From contig NZ_FMCU01000001.1 in the NCBI RefSeq assembly GCF_900091525.1, positions 1-64,000 on the forward strand: DNA of 64,000 nt, given 5' to 3'. A program made the translations under genes and the position numbers. A model generated the notes under the pieces. It was not told the DNA's origin and searched no databases. It saw only the letters and a program-made list of their open reading frames with translations. Below, piece after piece: positions 1 through 7,492 of the stretch. Within the stretch, counting starts at the first letter, position 1; each line of letters opens with the position of its first letter. Origin of the DNA: Micromonospora matsumotoense. Its GTDB lineage: Bacteria > Actinomycetota > Actinomycetes > Mycobacteriales > Micromonosporaceae.

Positions 1-2
1 TC

Positions 3-260
3 GGCGTCGACGTCGAGATCGTCACCAAAGACCCACAGATCAAGGGCTTCAGCGTCGTCAAACGCCGATGGGTCGTCGAACGCACCATCGGCTGGCTCAT
101 GCACCACCGCCGACTCGTCCGCGACTACGAAACCCGACCCCACAACTCCGCCAGCATGATCACCCTCGCCATGATCGACAACCTCGCCAAACGCCTCACC
201 ACCGAAACCACCCCAACCTGGCGAGAACCCCCACAACCACAACACACACAAAATACGTGA
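3..260 (+). CDS. IS5-family transposase, C-terminal end (cut by window edge)
   Basis: The reading frame is open from the window edge to TGA at 258-260, so only the last 85 residues are visible. They contain RRWVVERTIGWLMHHRRL, the region carrying the final catalytic Glu (VVERT) of DDE transposases of the IS5 type, followed by a basic stretch and a Asn/Ala-rich helix. The protein would cut and join the ends of its own insertion sequence. The rest of the gene lies outside the window, so intactness cannot be judged. The IS right end must lie between 261 and about 440. No inverted partner is visible. Confidence 0.75.
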   Translation, partial: GVDVEIVTKDPQIKGFSVVKRRWVVERTIGWLMHHRRLVRDYETRPHNSASMITLAMIDNLAKRLTTETTPTWREPPQPQHTQNT

Positions 261-444
261 ATCAGACGTCCTCTGAGAGGTCTGCCGCTCCGGCTCCGTC
301 GGCCCCCTGCTGACCCAGCGACCTCCACCTTCCGCTCACGCTGAGTTACTCGGCAAGGTGAGGCCGGCGCCCGGATCGCGGCAGATGAGGGCGGTTCAAC
401 TCAATTCCGAGCAGTATGTTCAGGTGTTCAAGTTCCTGCTTTAA

Positions 445-1554
445 TTAGTCGTTCGCCGCAGCATTAGTGTTGCCCTCAGCGCCTTCTTCGCTCAATCTGC
501 GATTAGCACTCTCTTCGCGAAGCCACTTCATCCGCTGCTTTTTCATATAGAGAGCAGACAACTCTTCTCTGTCGCCTTTCAGTCTAGCTGCGATCTCCTC
601 GGATGAATCCGGATAGTTCCGCAAGAACTCCAAGTGTACGTCGAAATAGCTGTTCGGCTTGAAGATGGCATAAACGCCTTCCGGCACGACTCGACTCAAC
701 GGTGTTCCCGCAGTGCGGATCTTCACTCCACACTCAGGTTCATCGAAATCTGCCGGGAAGAAAGAGAGGTAGGCCTCGCAGGATTCTCTCTCTTCTTCTC
801 CTCTTCTGATTATCTCAACCCAGTCGTCCACCTGCTTTCTCGCGATAACCTGGAAGAGTGCAGATTGGCCCGAGTAGAGGATCCTCTCGCCGTGAATAGT
901 TGTAGCCGGTTCTTTGACTTCGTCTCCCGTGAAGGGATGGGTGCCGGCGTAGAACTGCACGCTCTGCGAAATCACGCGAGCCGGCTCGTTCCCAAAGTTG
1001 AACAGCAGCCCATGCGAAACGAAGAAGGCGTCCCAAGCCCAGTGCGGGGTTGAGTCTACCGAACCCTCGGTCGACCAGTGATCGAGCTTCACTGATCCAG
1101 TCATCGAGATGGAGGGTAGAGGGGTTGGCAATGCGTAGCTGTTCTCCGCCAATCCAGCATAATCATTCTTCCTAAAAATCACTGCCGAGATGCGAGGCAA
1201 TGAGGCGTCGATCCTCGCTTTTGCGCCTTCCAATGCTGAGATTTCCGATGCTTGAATGGCCGTGGACACCTCTGAACTCGCCGAATGCGCCTGCTCTGAG
1301 GCTGCGACGGCTTGACGTTCCGCAGCTTCAGCCTGACTCGCGGCATGGCGTGCTTGGACCTCAGCAGCTCTGGCGCTTCTTTCGCTAGCCCTCATGCTTC
1401 GGCGAGATATTAGGGCTGCCCATACGGAGATAAGCACGGCAAGGCCAGCGAGGGTAATCGGCAGGTTTTCTTCATCAACGAGGTTCTGTAGCGTTCGCAG
1501 GGCATTTTGCATTTCGCCGGGAAGGGTGATGGCCAGCATGGCTCCCAACTGCAT
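445..1554 (-). CDS. Membrane-anchored coiled-coil protein, unknown function
   Basis: 369 residues, family not recognised. After a short N-terminal segment there is one hydrophobic stretch at about residues 31-50 (PITLAGLAVLISVWAALI), then an Ala/Glu/Arg/Gln-rich heptad-like coiled coil from about 55 to 125, and a mixed soluble domain of about 200 residues. The tail is highly charged. The layout suggests a bitopic inner-membrane protein with a cytoplasmic domain. Its base composition is visibly less GC-rich than the transfer genes to the right, which suits recent acquisition. It sits beside an HNH nuclease and an AbiTii protein on the same strand, so a defence-related role is possible, but nothing in the sequence proves it. 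The ATG at 1554 gives the longest frame. Confidence 0.6.
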   Translation of the reverse strand: MQLGAMLAITLPGEMQNALRTLQNLVDEENLPITLAGLAVLISVWAALISRRSMRASERSARAAEVQARHAASQAEAAERQAVAASEQAHSASSEVSTAIQASEISALEGAKARIDASLPRISAVIFRKNDYAGLAENSYALPTPLPSISMTGSVKLDHWSTEGSVDSTPHWAWDAFFVSHGLLFNFGNEPARVISQSVQFYAGTHPFTGDEVKEPATTIHGERILYSGQSALFQVIARKQVDDWVEIIRRGEEERESCEAYLSFFPADFDEPECGVKIRTAGTPLSRVVPEGVYAIFKPNSYFDVHLEFLRNYPDSSEEIAARLKGDREELSALYMKKQRMKWLREESANRRLSEEGAEGNTNAAAND

Positions 1555-1790
1555 CTTCCAACCCTAGGGGAAATGACAGGTTGACGTCCAGAGCCGAGTA
1601 GAGAGCAAGGGCGAGCCGCATCCTGACCTTGCGCCCTCGACGTAATCTCATCGGCACGTCCGGACGCCTCGCCCGGCATCCGGGGCTACAGCTCCTCGGT
1701 CGGCACCGCCTGCGTCTGCCGACTGTTCGATCAGGATCAGCAATGCCGCGAGCAGGTGCCTGCCGGAGCCCGGCGGTCGAGACGCAGGGT

Positions 1791-2699
1791 TCAGCGGGAA
1801 ATCTCGGATCGGTCATACGGCTCGGCTCGCGCGGCCAAAACGTACGCTCTGGCCGCGGCGAGCGTTTCGGGATTGTCGTCGAAGAGGCCCAATGCGCTGT
1901 TGCAGCGTTTACACAAGAGCCCCCGGATGCATTGCCCACAAGTCTTCTGCCCCGAGCAGCAGCCGTGGTCGTGGTCGACTGCCAGCCTCTCTCCGTCCGG
2001 TGGCGGGTTTCCACAGATGCGACAGACCCCGTTCTGCTCGTCGACCATGCGGAGGTACTGCCGATAGGTGAATCCGAACTTCGAGCGCATGTGCTTGTCC
2101 AAGGTGCAGTCAGAGCATATTGATGCGAGCCCATCGAGGTACTTTACGTCTTGGCCAAATGAGCCGACTGGGAACCAATCGCGACAGGCTCGGCACTGTT
2201 TGCGGCCGCTATCATCGCGAGCCGTCGAGGGCCGAGGCTTCTGAAACTTGAGCAACGGGCGCAGCACCGCTCCAGCCCGCTTCTGGCGAGCATGGCTACT
2301 GCAAAATCCCAAGTCCCGTACCTTATATTCGCAGCCGGGGAAAGGGCACGGCGGCGCGGCAGCTCGGCGGCAATCCTTCGAGCAAAAGTATGAACTACTG
2401 AACTTCGGAATCGGATTGACTTTGCAGTGCTTGCATGTAGGGGCCTCAGGCATGACCTGAGGTAGAGCTAGTTGCGCCTGATACCGCTCCCTGGCCTTGA
2501 TCAATCGACGACGCAGCTTGTAGTGGGTGTTGCACCAAACAACCTTCCACTCTCCGGTACAAACATTCCGGTCGCATGGCGGAGGATCGTCTTCAGTTGG
2601 TGGACGCCTGTTGATGTTGACGGATCCGTAAGTGGTCCAACGCCAGTAGTGGGTATGACAGAAGCCCAGCGATTTCTTGGGCCGGACGCAATCTGGCAC
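1791..2699 (-). CDS. Endonuclease VII-like HNH nuclease
   Basis: 302 residues starting at GTG 2699; an in-frame stop lies 48 bases upstream with no ATG, GTG or TTG between. The C-terminal 80 residues match the recombination endonuclease VII family: a CRIC pair, LAVDHDHGCCSG with the catalytic His-Asp-His, GLLCKRCNSALGLFDDN with the second Cys pair, and the usual closing helix. The N-terminal half has further Cys/His clusters (CHTHYWRW, CKHCK, CSKDC, CSSHARQK, CRACRDWF), so the protein probably binds several zinc ions. Family members cleave branched or phage DNA. The reaction here is inferred from the motif only. No operon partner is close, with 237 bases to the coiled-coil gene. Confidence 0.85.
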   Translation of the reverse strand: MPDCVRPKKSLGFCHTHYWRWTTYGSVNINRRPPTEDDPPPCDRNVCTGEWKVVWCNTHYKLRRRLIKARERYQAQLALPQVMPEAPTCKHCKVNPIPKFSSSYFCSKDCRRAAAPPCPFPGCEYKVRDLGFCSSHARQKRAGAVLRPLLKFQKPRPSTARDDSGRKQCRACRDWFPVGSFGQDVKYLDGLASICSDCTLDKHMRSKFGFTYRQYLRMVDEQNGVCRICGNPPPDGERLAVDHDHGCCSGQKTCGQCIRGLLCKRCNSALGLFDDNPETLAAARAYVLAARAEPYDRSEISR

Positions 2700-3234
2700 G
2701 AGGCAGCGAAGTTGGCTGATGTCGACTCCTCGGCATGGGTTAGAAGGCTAGGACCAGGGCGTGGGACGCCGCCGGTTTCCGCGCTCGCCACGATACGAGT
2801 CGGGTGCGACATTTTGCCTTTGACGAGCTGGCGGCGAGGTTAACCCGATCACCTAGACCCCTGCGGTGACGGCCGCATCGCCCAAGAGACATTCACGCAT
2901 GATGCCGCCAGCATTGACCGTTCGACTTAGGTGCCACATCAACGGAGAGTGGCAGGCAGACTTGACTCAACTCAGCTCTGGCTTGCGTGATTAATAGTTG
3001 GCACCCGTCCGAACGCACTCACATCGGCAGATCCGGATGCCGCTGGGTCGCCCGTACCGTCACATCGCGTAGATGGTGAGCTTCGAACGCGGGCCGCCGC
3101 CTCGACTGCCAGCCGCCTGCGCACACTTGCCGATGCCGATGGCTGCTATGTACGTGCTGGCGTACCGGGCTATGCACTGGGACTCGTACCCCGACACCGG
3201 AGATCCCGAACCTGGCTGGCCGGCTTGCGTCGGG
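2700..3234. other. Gap without a convincing gene
   Basis: 535 bases between the HNH nuclease and the AbiTii gene. Open frames exist on both strands but they are arginine/proline/serine-rich shadow translations with no ribosome binding site or family signature. The promoter of the HNH nuclease gene must lie in the left part. No repeat, tRNA or strong hairpin was seen. Confidence 0.5.
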
Positions 3235-4023
3235 CTAACCGCGCCACTGCCGGTAGGTAAAGTATGCGGAGACGATCGCCACCACGACCCCGGCCACAGT
3301 CCAAATGGTGGCAGCCTTCGAACCCCCAGGTTCCTTCCCGTCTGTGGGCGTAGCCATGACGGTGGCGTTGCTGCCGTCTCTTGCCTGGGCGGTGTTGATG
3401 TTGACGACATTGCGTGTGCCGCCATGCAGAACGACATGGACCGCCTCCGTGGCGGCCTCGTGCGACGGCATTGCCGTCCCGGCAGGCTGGGCTGCCCGCA
3501 TCTCGCTGGCCAGGCGGACGAGCGTCGTGCGGATCTGGTCGAGGGTTCCTGCGATCTGGCCGATGCTTACACCCCAGTAGATGCGCTCGATCCCCCCGCC
3601 CTGCTGGCTGTTCATGAAGGTCACCAGATCAGCCGCACCAGGTGGTTGAAGGCGGACGACGGTTTCCCCGTTGCGCGCTGCGTTGCTCAGCACCGCTTCG
3701 CCGACCCCACGGGCCAGACGCACCTCATTGGTGATGTGCTCTCGGGCGAAATCCGGTAGGTCCCAGCTGCTGATCTGCTGCCCGGTGATCTGGTGGGTGA
3801 AGGTCCGGCCGTCAGCGAGGATCGGTGCGTGCACAATCCGGTACTCCGGAATCTTGGTGTCGTCGCGATAGCCGTTGAGTTCATCGCTGGCCCAGTCACG
3901 CAGTTCCGCGCTGCGGGTGGCACCGCCGAGCGCGACACACTTGCGAAGGAGCGAGGCGAGCGATACGGCGTCGTTCAGTGCGCCGCGCTCGATCTGAGCG
4001 AGGAGGTCGGGGTCTTTGGCCAC
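3235..4023 (-). CDS. AbiTii-domain protein with C-terminal membrane anchor
   Basis: 262 residues from GTG 4023; a longer frame from ATG 4140 adds 39 Arg/Pro-rich residues that look non-coding, and GAGG precedes the GTG. Residues 5-130 match the AbiTii domain: an LLRKCVALGG helix, LRDWASDELNGY, then a PEYRIVHAPIL turn. Named after abortive-infection proteins, this domain is frequent in defence islands, but its biochemical activity is not established. After a soluble middle part there is a Thr/Asn/Asp linker and one transmembrane segment at about 236-258 (TVAGVVVAIVSAYFTY), ending in RQWRG. The membrane tail suggests that it acts at the inner membrane. It stands alone upstream of the divergent transfer operon. 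Confidence 0.75.
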   Translation of the reverse strand: MAKDPDLLAQIERGALNDAVSLASLLRKCVALGGATRSAELRDWASDELNGYRDDTKIPEYRIVHAPILADGRTFTHQITGQQISSWDLPDFAREHITNEVRLARGVGEAVLSNAARNGETVVRLQPPGAADLVTFMNSQQGGGIERIYWGVSIGQIAGTLDQIRTTLVRLASEMRAAQPAGTAMPSHEAATEAVHVVLHGGTRNVVNINTAQARDGSNATVMATPTDGKEPGGSKAATIWTVAGVVVAIVSAYFTYRQWRG

Positions 4024-4173
4024 CGCCTCATTGTGCGCTGCACCTGCGACAGACCTCCGGCGGCCCCGCCGGTCGCTCGGCCGTGGGTGGACACGCAGCC
4101 TGGCGGAGGTGCCGCCTCTGGACGGTGGCAGAGCGGGCATCCACTACGCGGCACAGGGCCCGCTGACCGGTCT

Positions 4174-4217
4174 TGTCAGACCGTGACAGATGCGAGACGA
4201 GTTCATCTGGTCTGACA
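4174..4217. promoter_or_regulatory. Inverted repeat TGTCAGACC / GGTCTGACA, candidate operator
   Basis: TGTCAGACC at 4174-4182 and its exact complement GGTCTGACA at 4209-4217, 26 bases apart, with an extra GTGACAG between. It lies in the 406-base gap between the divergent AbiTii gene and the first transfer gene. Related CTGACA/TGTCAG clusters precede the genes at 10165 and 11328, so a shared regulator of the transfer module is plausible. Confidence 0.45.
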
Positions 4218-4228
4218 GTCGAGATCTG

Positions 4229-4259
4229 GGCGGTGCATGTCATCCACGACATGCCCGCC
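4229..4259. other. Strong hairpin upstream of the transfer operon
   Basis: GGCGGTGCATGTC (4229-4241), loop ATCCAC, GACATGCCCGCC (4248-4259): a 12-bp stem with one bulged base. There is no T-run. It lies about 170 bases before the pilin start codon, so it may be a leader structure, an operator, or part of a transfer origin. The sequence alone does not decide. No other gene is seen in the gap 4024-4429. Confidence 0.4.
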
Positions 4260-4429
4260 CGGTGGGGACCACTCACGGGCGAGGCCCCCTGGGTCCGGCA
4301 CGGCTGGCGCGGCGTACTGACACCGCGATCCCTTCGCACCACGCAAGGGAGGAGCGCCCCCACCGGACTACCGAGAGCCTTCGCCCGGTCCCCGCCGCGG
4401 CGGCCCCACATTCCTGTGGAGTGCCGCAA

Positions 4430-4726
4430 ATGCACACGACTCTCTCCTACCTGGCCGACCTTGCCGCTGCCGCGCCGCAGCCGCTGGCGGCTCCGAAAAC
4501 CCTTCCCGAGGTTATCGACGGCATCCGCCTTTGGATCATGGGCATCATCGCGGCCGTCGCCACGATGTTCCTCGTGATCGGTGGCCTGCGCTACATGGCG
4601 GCCGGAGGCGATCCGGCCCAGGTCGAGCAGGCCAAGGGCAACTTCAAGTCCGCGCTGATCGGCTACGCCCTCGCCGTGCTGGCCCCGGTCGTGCTGACCG
4701 TCCTGCAGGGCATCCTGGGCGGCTGA
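4430..4726 (+). CDS. VirB2/TrbC-like pilin subunit of the conjugation apparatus
   Basis: 98 residues. ATG 4430 is chosen because GGAG stands 8 bases upstream; the frame stays open further 5' but that part is Arg/Pro-rich. Residues 1-30 form a weak signal or leader, followed by two hydrophobic helices (WIMGIIAAVATMFLVIGGL and LIGYALAVLAPVVLTVLQG) around a short polar turn with GGDPAQVEQAKGNFKSA. Two helices with a basic loop and the RYMAAGGDP motif are typical of actinobacterial and Gram-positive VirB2/TrbC-type T4SS pilins. It heads the transfer operon, 11 bases before the VirB6-like gene. Confidence 0.75.
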   Translation: MHTTLSYLADLAAAAPQPLAAPKTLPEVIDGIRLWIMGIIAAVATMFLVIGGLRYMAAGGDPAQVEQAKGNFKSALIGYALAVLAPVVLTVLQGILGG

Positions 4727-4737
4727 GGACACCCATC

Positions 4738-5643
4738 ATGGTCAACTGGCTGATGAATGGGCTGGTTGAGTGGCTCGCCGAGCGGTTGTTGGAACTGCTC
4801 GGCGGGCTGCTGACCTACCTGACCTCGTCAATGTTCTTGTCACCGGACGTCACCGTTCTACCGCAGGTGCAGGCGATCGCAGACAAGGGTGCCTTGGTCG
4901 TCAACTCCTGCTTCGTCCTGGCGATCATCGCCGTGGGCATCGCCACGATGGTCGGCGGCTCGGTCGAGATGCGCTACGGCATCAAGGAGCTGGTACCCCG
5001 GCTGATCGTCGGGCTGGTTGCGAGCAACTTCGCCGTCCCGCTGTGCGCGGCGCTCATCGAGGTTGCCAACGCGCTGACGGTCTCCATGGTCGGCACGGCC
5101 GCGCCGACGACGGAGGCGGTCAGCATGGCGCGTACTCACGTCGCCGCTGCGCTGTCCGACCCGGCCAATGCCCTGGTCGCCCTGATCGTCGGCCTGCTCA
5201 TCGTCGGGCTGACGTTCACCCTCGTCACCGGTTGGATCGTGCGCATTGGGGTCCTGGTGATCCTGGCCGGGATCGCCCCGGTCGCGCTGGCCTGCTACGC
5301 CACGCCGTGGACCCAGGGGACCGCGCAGCTGTGGTGGCGGACCCTGCTGGGCTGCCTCGGCGTGGCCACCTTGCAGGCCGTCGCGTTCTCGACCGGTGTC
5401 CAGCTGCTGATCGACCCGAACGCCAGTCTGCTGGTCCTGCTGGGCCTGCCCGGCTCGGACATCCCGAACCTGCTGCTCGTCGCGGTGCTGCTCTGGGTCA
5501 CAATCAAGATTCCGGGAATGATGAGCCGGTTCGTGACCCGCAAGGGTGGGGCGAACATGGGCGGGGTTCTGCTGCGGGCGGTGCTGATCCAGACCGTCAC
5601 CCGCAAGCTGCCGTTCGGCCGCGCGGTGCGAGGTGGGCGATGA
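4738..5643 (+). CDS. VirB6/TrbL-like polytopic membrane protein of the T4SS
   Basis: 301 residues from ATG 4738, with GAGGA about 8 bases upstream. An amphipathic N-terminus is followed by about six or seven hydrophobic segments, including LVVNSCFVLAIIAVGIATM, LIVGLVASNFAVPLCAAL, LVALIVGLLIVGLTFTLV and LVILAGIAPVALACYA. The APVALACYATPWTQG segment and a WWRTLLGC turn are recurring features of actinobacterial TrbL/VirB6-like channel proteins. The C-terminus is basic. It would form part of the inner-membrane channel of the conjugation machine. Its stop codon overlaps the ATG of the PrgI gene by four bases, so the operon is translationally coupled. Confidence 0.75.
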   Translation: MVNWLMNGLVEWLAERLLELLGGLLTYLTSSMFLSPDVTVLPQVQAIADKGALVVNSCFVLAIIAVGIATMVGGSVEMRYGIKELVPRLIVGLVASNFAVPLCAALIEVANALTVSMVGTAAPTTEAVSMARTHVAAALSDPANALVALIVGLLIVGLTFTLVTGWIVRIGVLVILAGIAPVALACYATPWTQGTAQLWWRTLLGCLGVATLQAVAFSTGVQLLIDPNASLLVLLGLPGSDIPNLLLVAVLLWVTIKIPGMMSRFVTRKGGANMGGVLLRAVLIQTVTRKLPFGRAVRGGR

Positions 5644-5790
5644 CCCACGACGACACCACACCCCGGGCTGTGGTACCGGCCAACGTCAACGAGCCCGACC
5701 GCATCGCGTTCGGGCTCACGTTCCGGCAGCTGGGCATCGTCGGCGGCGTGGGCCTCGGCGGGTTCGGCCTGTTGCGGCCGGTGAGGGGAT
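5640..5790 (+). pseudogene. PrgI-type T4SS gene, truncated and out of frame
   Basis: ATG 5640 overlaps the preceding stop codon. The first 45 residues read as a good PrgI start: VVPANVNEPDRIAFGLTFRQ followed by the start of a membrane helix (LGIVGGVGLGGFGLL). The usual second helix and the cytoplasmic part are missing. After about position 5775 the frame becomes Arg/Cys/Pro-rich and runs antiphase to the VirB4 gene until a stop at 6195. A deletion that joined early PrgI sequence to just before VirB4 explains this. The PrgI family normally has two transmembrane helices and partners VirB4. Whether the short peptide still works is unknown. Confidence 0.6.
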
Positions 5791-7492
5791 GCCCTCACCG
5801 GCCGCTTTGTCGGTCACGCCGTGGCACGTGCAGGTCGGTGACGGCTACGCCGCGACCTACGCCGTGTGCGGGTATCCGGCCGAGGTCGGGCCTGCGTGGT
5901 TGGACCCACTGTTGTCCTATCCCGGCCGCGTGGATGTCGCCGTGCACATCGACCCCGTCGCGCCGCAGATGGCCGCGCCGATGCTCAAGCGCCAGCGAGC
6001 CCGGCTGGAGTCGTCGCGGCGGCTGGACTCCGATCAGGGCAAGCTCGGTGACCCGATGGTGGATGCGGCGGCGGCCGACGCCGCCGACCTCGCCGAGCGG
6101 GTCGCCCGCGGCGCGGCAAAGCTGTTCGACACCGGCATCTACGTCACCCTTCACGCCCGCGACCTTGATGAGTTGCGAACCCTCACCGCAGGCGTGAAGT
6201 CCGCCGCCGCCTCGGTGCTCCTGGATCTGCAGCCCGCGACGTTTCGCCACCAGCAAGGCTGGATCTCGACCCTGCCGATCGGGGTGGACCCGCTGCGGAT
6301 GCGCCGCATCCTCGACACCACGGCGTTGGCCGCCGCGTTCCCACTCGCCTCGGCCGACCTCGCCGCCCCCGCACCCGGTGTCATCGCCCCGCCCGAGGGC
6401 GTGCTCTACGGCGTGAACACCACCTCCAACGGGGTGCTGATCTGGAACCGGTGGGCGCAGGACAACCACAACAGCGTGGTCCTGGCTCGCAGTGGCGCGG
6501 GCAAGAGCTACTTCGTCAAGCTTGAAGTGCTGCGCAACCTGTACCAGGGCACGGCGGTGTCGGTCATCGACCCCGAGGACGAGTACGCGCCTCTGGCCGA
6601 GCACGTCGGCGGGACCGTCGTGCAGCTCGGTGTGCCCGGCGTGCGGGTCAACCCGCTCGACCTGCCCACCGATAACCGGGCCGACACCCTGACCCGGCGG
6701 GGTCTGTACCTGCACACGCTGATCGCGGTCATGCTCGGCGCACCGCCGCCACCCACCGAACGTGCTGCTCTCGACCGGGCGATCACCGCCACCTACGCGG
6801 CGGCGGGTATCAACGGCGACCCGGCCACCTGGACCCTGCCCGCGCCCCTGCTACGTGACCTGGCCGAAACCCTGGCCGCTGACGACGACCCGGCCGCAGA
6901 GCAGCTCGCCGCCCGGCTCGCTCCATGGGCGTCCGGGAACTTCAGCTCCCTGTTCGACGGCCCGACCACGACCACCCCGCGCGGGCACCTGGTGGTCTGG
7001 AGCTTGCGGCACCTGCCCGACGAGCTGCGTACGGTCGGCACGCTGCTGGCGCTGGACTCGATCTGGTCGGGCATCGATACTCCGAACACCGGCGCCCGCC
7101 GGCGGCGGCAGCTCGTCGTCGTCGACGAAGCGTGGCTACTCATGCGCGATGGCGAAGGCGCGAGGTTTTTGTTCCGGATGGCCAAGGCCGCCCGGAAGCG
7201 TTCGGCCGGGCTGTGCGTCATCACCCAGGACGCCGCCGACGTGCTGTCCACCGACCTCGGCCTCGCAGTGGTGTCCAACGCGGCCACACAGGTGCTGATG
7301 CGCCAGAGCACCCAGTCCATCGACGCGGTGTCCGAGGCGTTCAGCCTCACCGCTGGGGAGTCGCGGCTGCTGCTGTCGGCACCCAGGGGCGAGGGCCTGC
7401 TCGTCGCGGGCCGCTCACGGATTCCCTTCCGCAGCGTTGGGTCGGCGGCCGAGCACCGGATCGCCGTCACGGGGATCGGTGAGGCCGAATGA
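5789..7492 (+). CDS. VirB4/TraC-like conjugation ATPase
   Basis: 567 residues from ATG 5789. The N-terminal domain (VTPWHVQVGDGYAATYAV, YPGRVDVAVHI) is typical of actinobacterial VirB4 homologues. The ATPase core has Walker A ARSGAGKSY at about residue 232, a PEDEYAPLAEH motif, Walker B QLVVVDEAWLLM at about 441 and a GLCVITQD sensor. It would power assembly of the transfer channel and pilus at the inner membrane. The start is uncertain: GAGGGG abuts the ATG, and the frame upstream is open only because a deletion fused it to the PrgI region, so some N-terminal residues may be missing. The stop overlaps the next ATG by four bases. Confidence 0.85.
   Translation: MPSPAALSVTPWHVQVGDGYAATYAVCGYPAEVGPAWLDPLLSYPGRVDVAVHIDPVAPQMAAPMLKRQRARLESSRRLDSDQGKLGDPMVDAAAADAADLAERVARGAAKLFDTGIYVTLHARDLDELRTLTAGVKSAAASVLLDLQPATFRHQQGWISTLPIGVDPLRMRRILDTTALAAAFPLASADLAAPAPGVIAPPEGVLYGVNTTSNGVLIWNRWAQDNHNSVVLARSGAGKSYFVKLEVLRNLYQGTAVSVIDPEDEYAPLAEHVGGTVVQLGVPGVRVNPLDLPTDNRADTLTRRGLYLHTLIAVMLGAPPPPTERAALDRAITATYAAAGINGDPATWTLPAPLLRDLAETLAADDDPAAEQLAARLAPWASGNFSSLFDGPTTTTPRGHLVVWSLRHLPDELRTVGTLLALDSIWSGIDTPNTGARRRRQLVVVDEAWLLMRDGEGARFLFRMAKAARKRSAGLCVITQDAADVLSTDLGLAVVSNAATQVLMRQSTQSIDAVSEAFSLTAGESRLLLSAPRGEGLLVAGRSRIPFRSVGSAAEHRIAVTGIGEAE

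Noticed and set aside
3073..3759. Long plus-strand frame of 228 codons antisense to the AbiTii gene
   Set aside because: It is the shadow of a well supported minus-strand gene, has Arg/Pro/Gly-rich composition and no RBS.
4531..4737. N-terminal extension of the VirB6-like frame
   Set aside because: Overlaps the pilin gene in another frame and is Arg/Gly-rich; the RBS supports ATG 4738.
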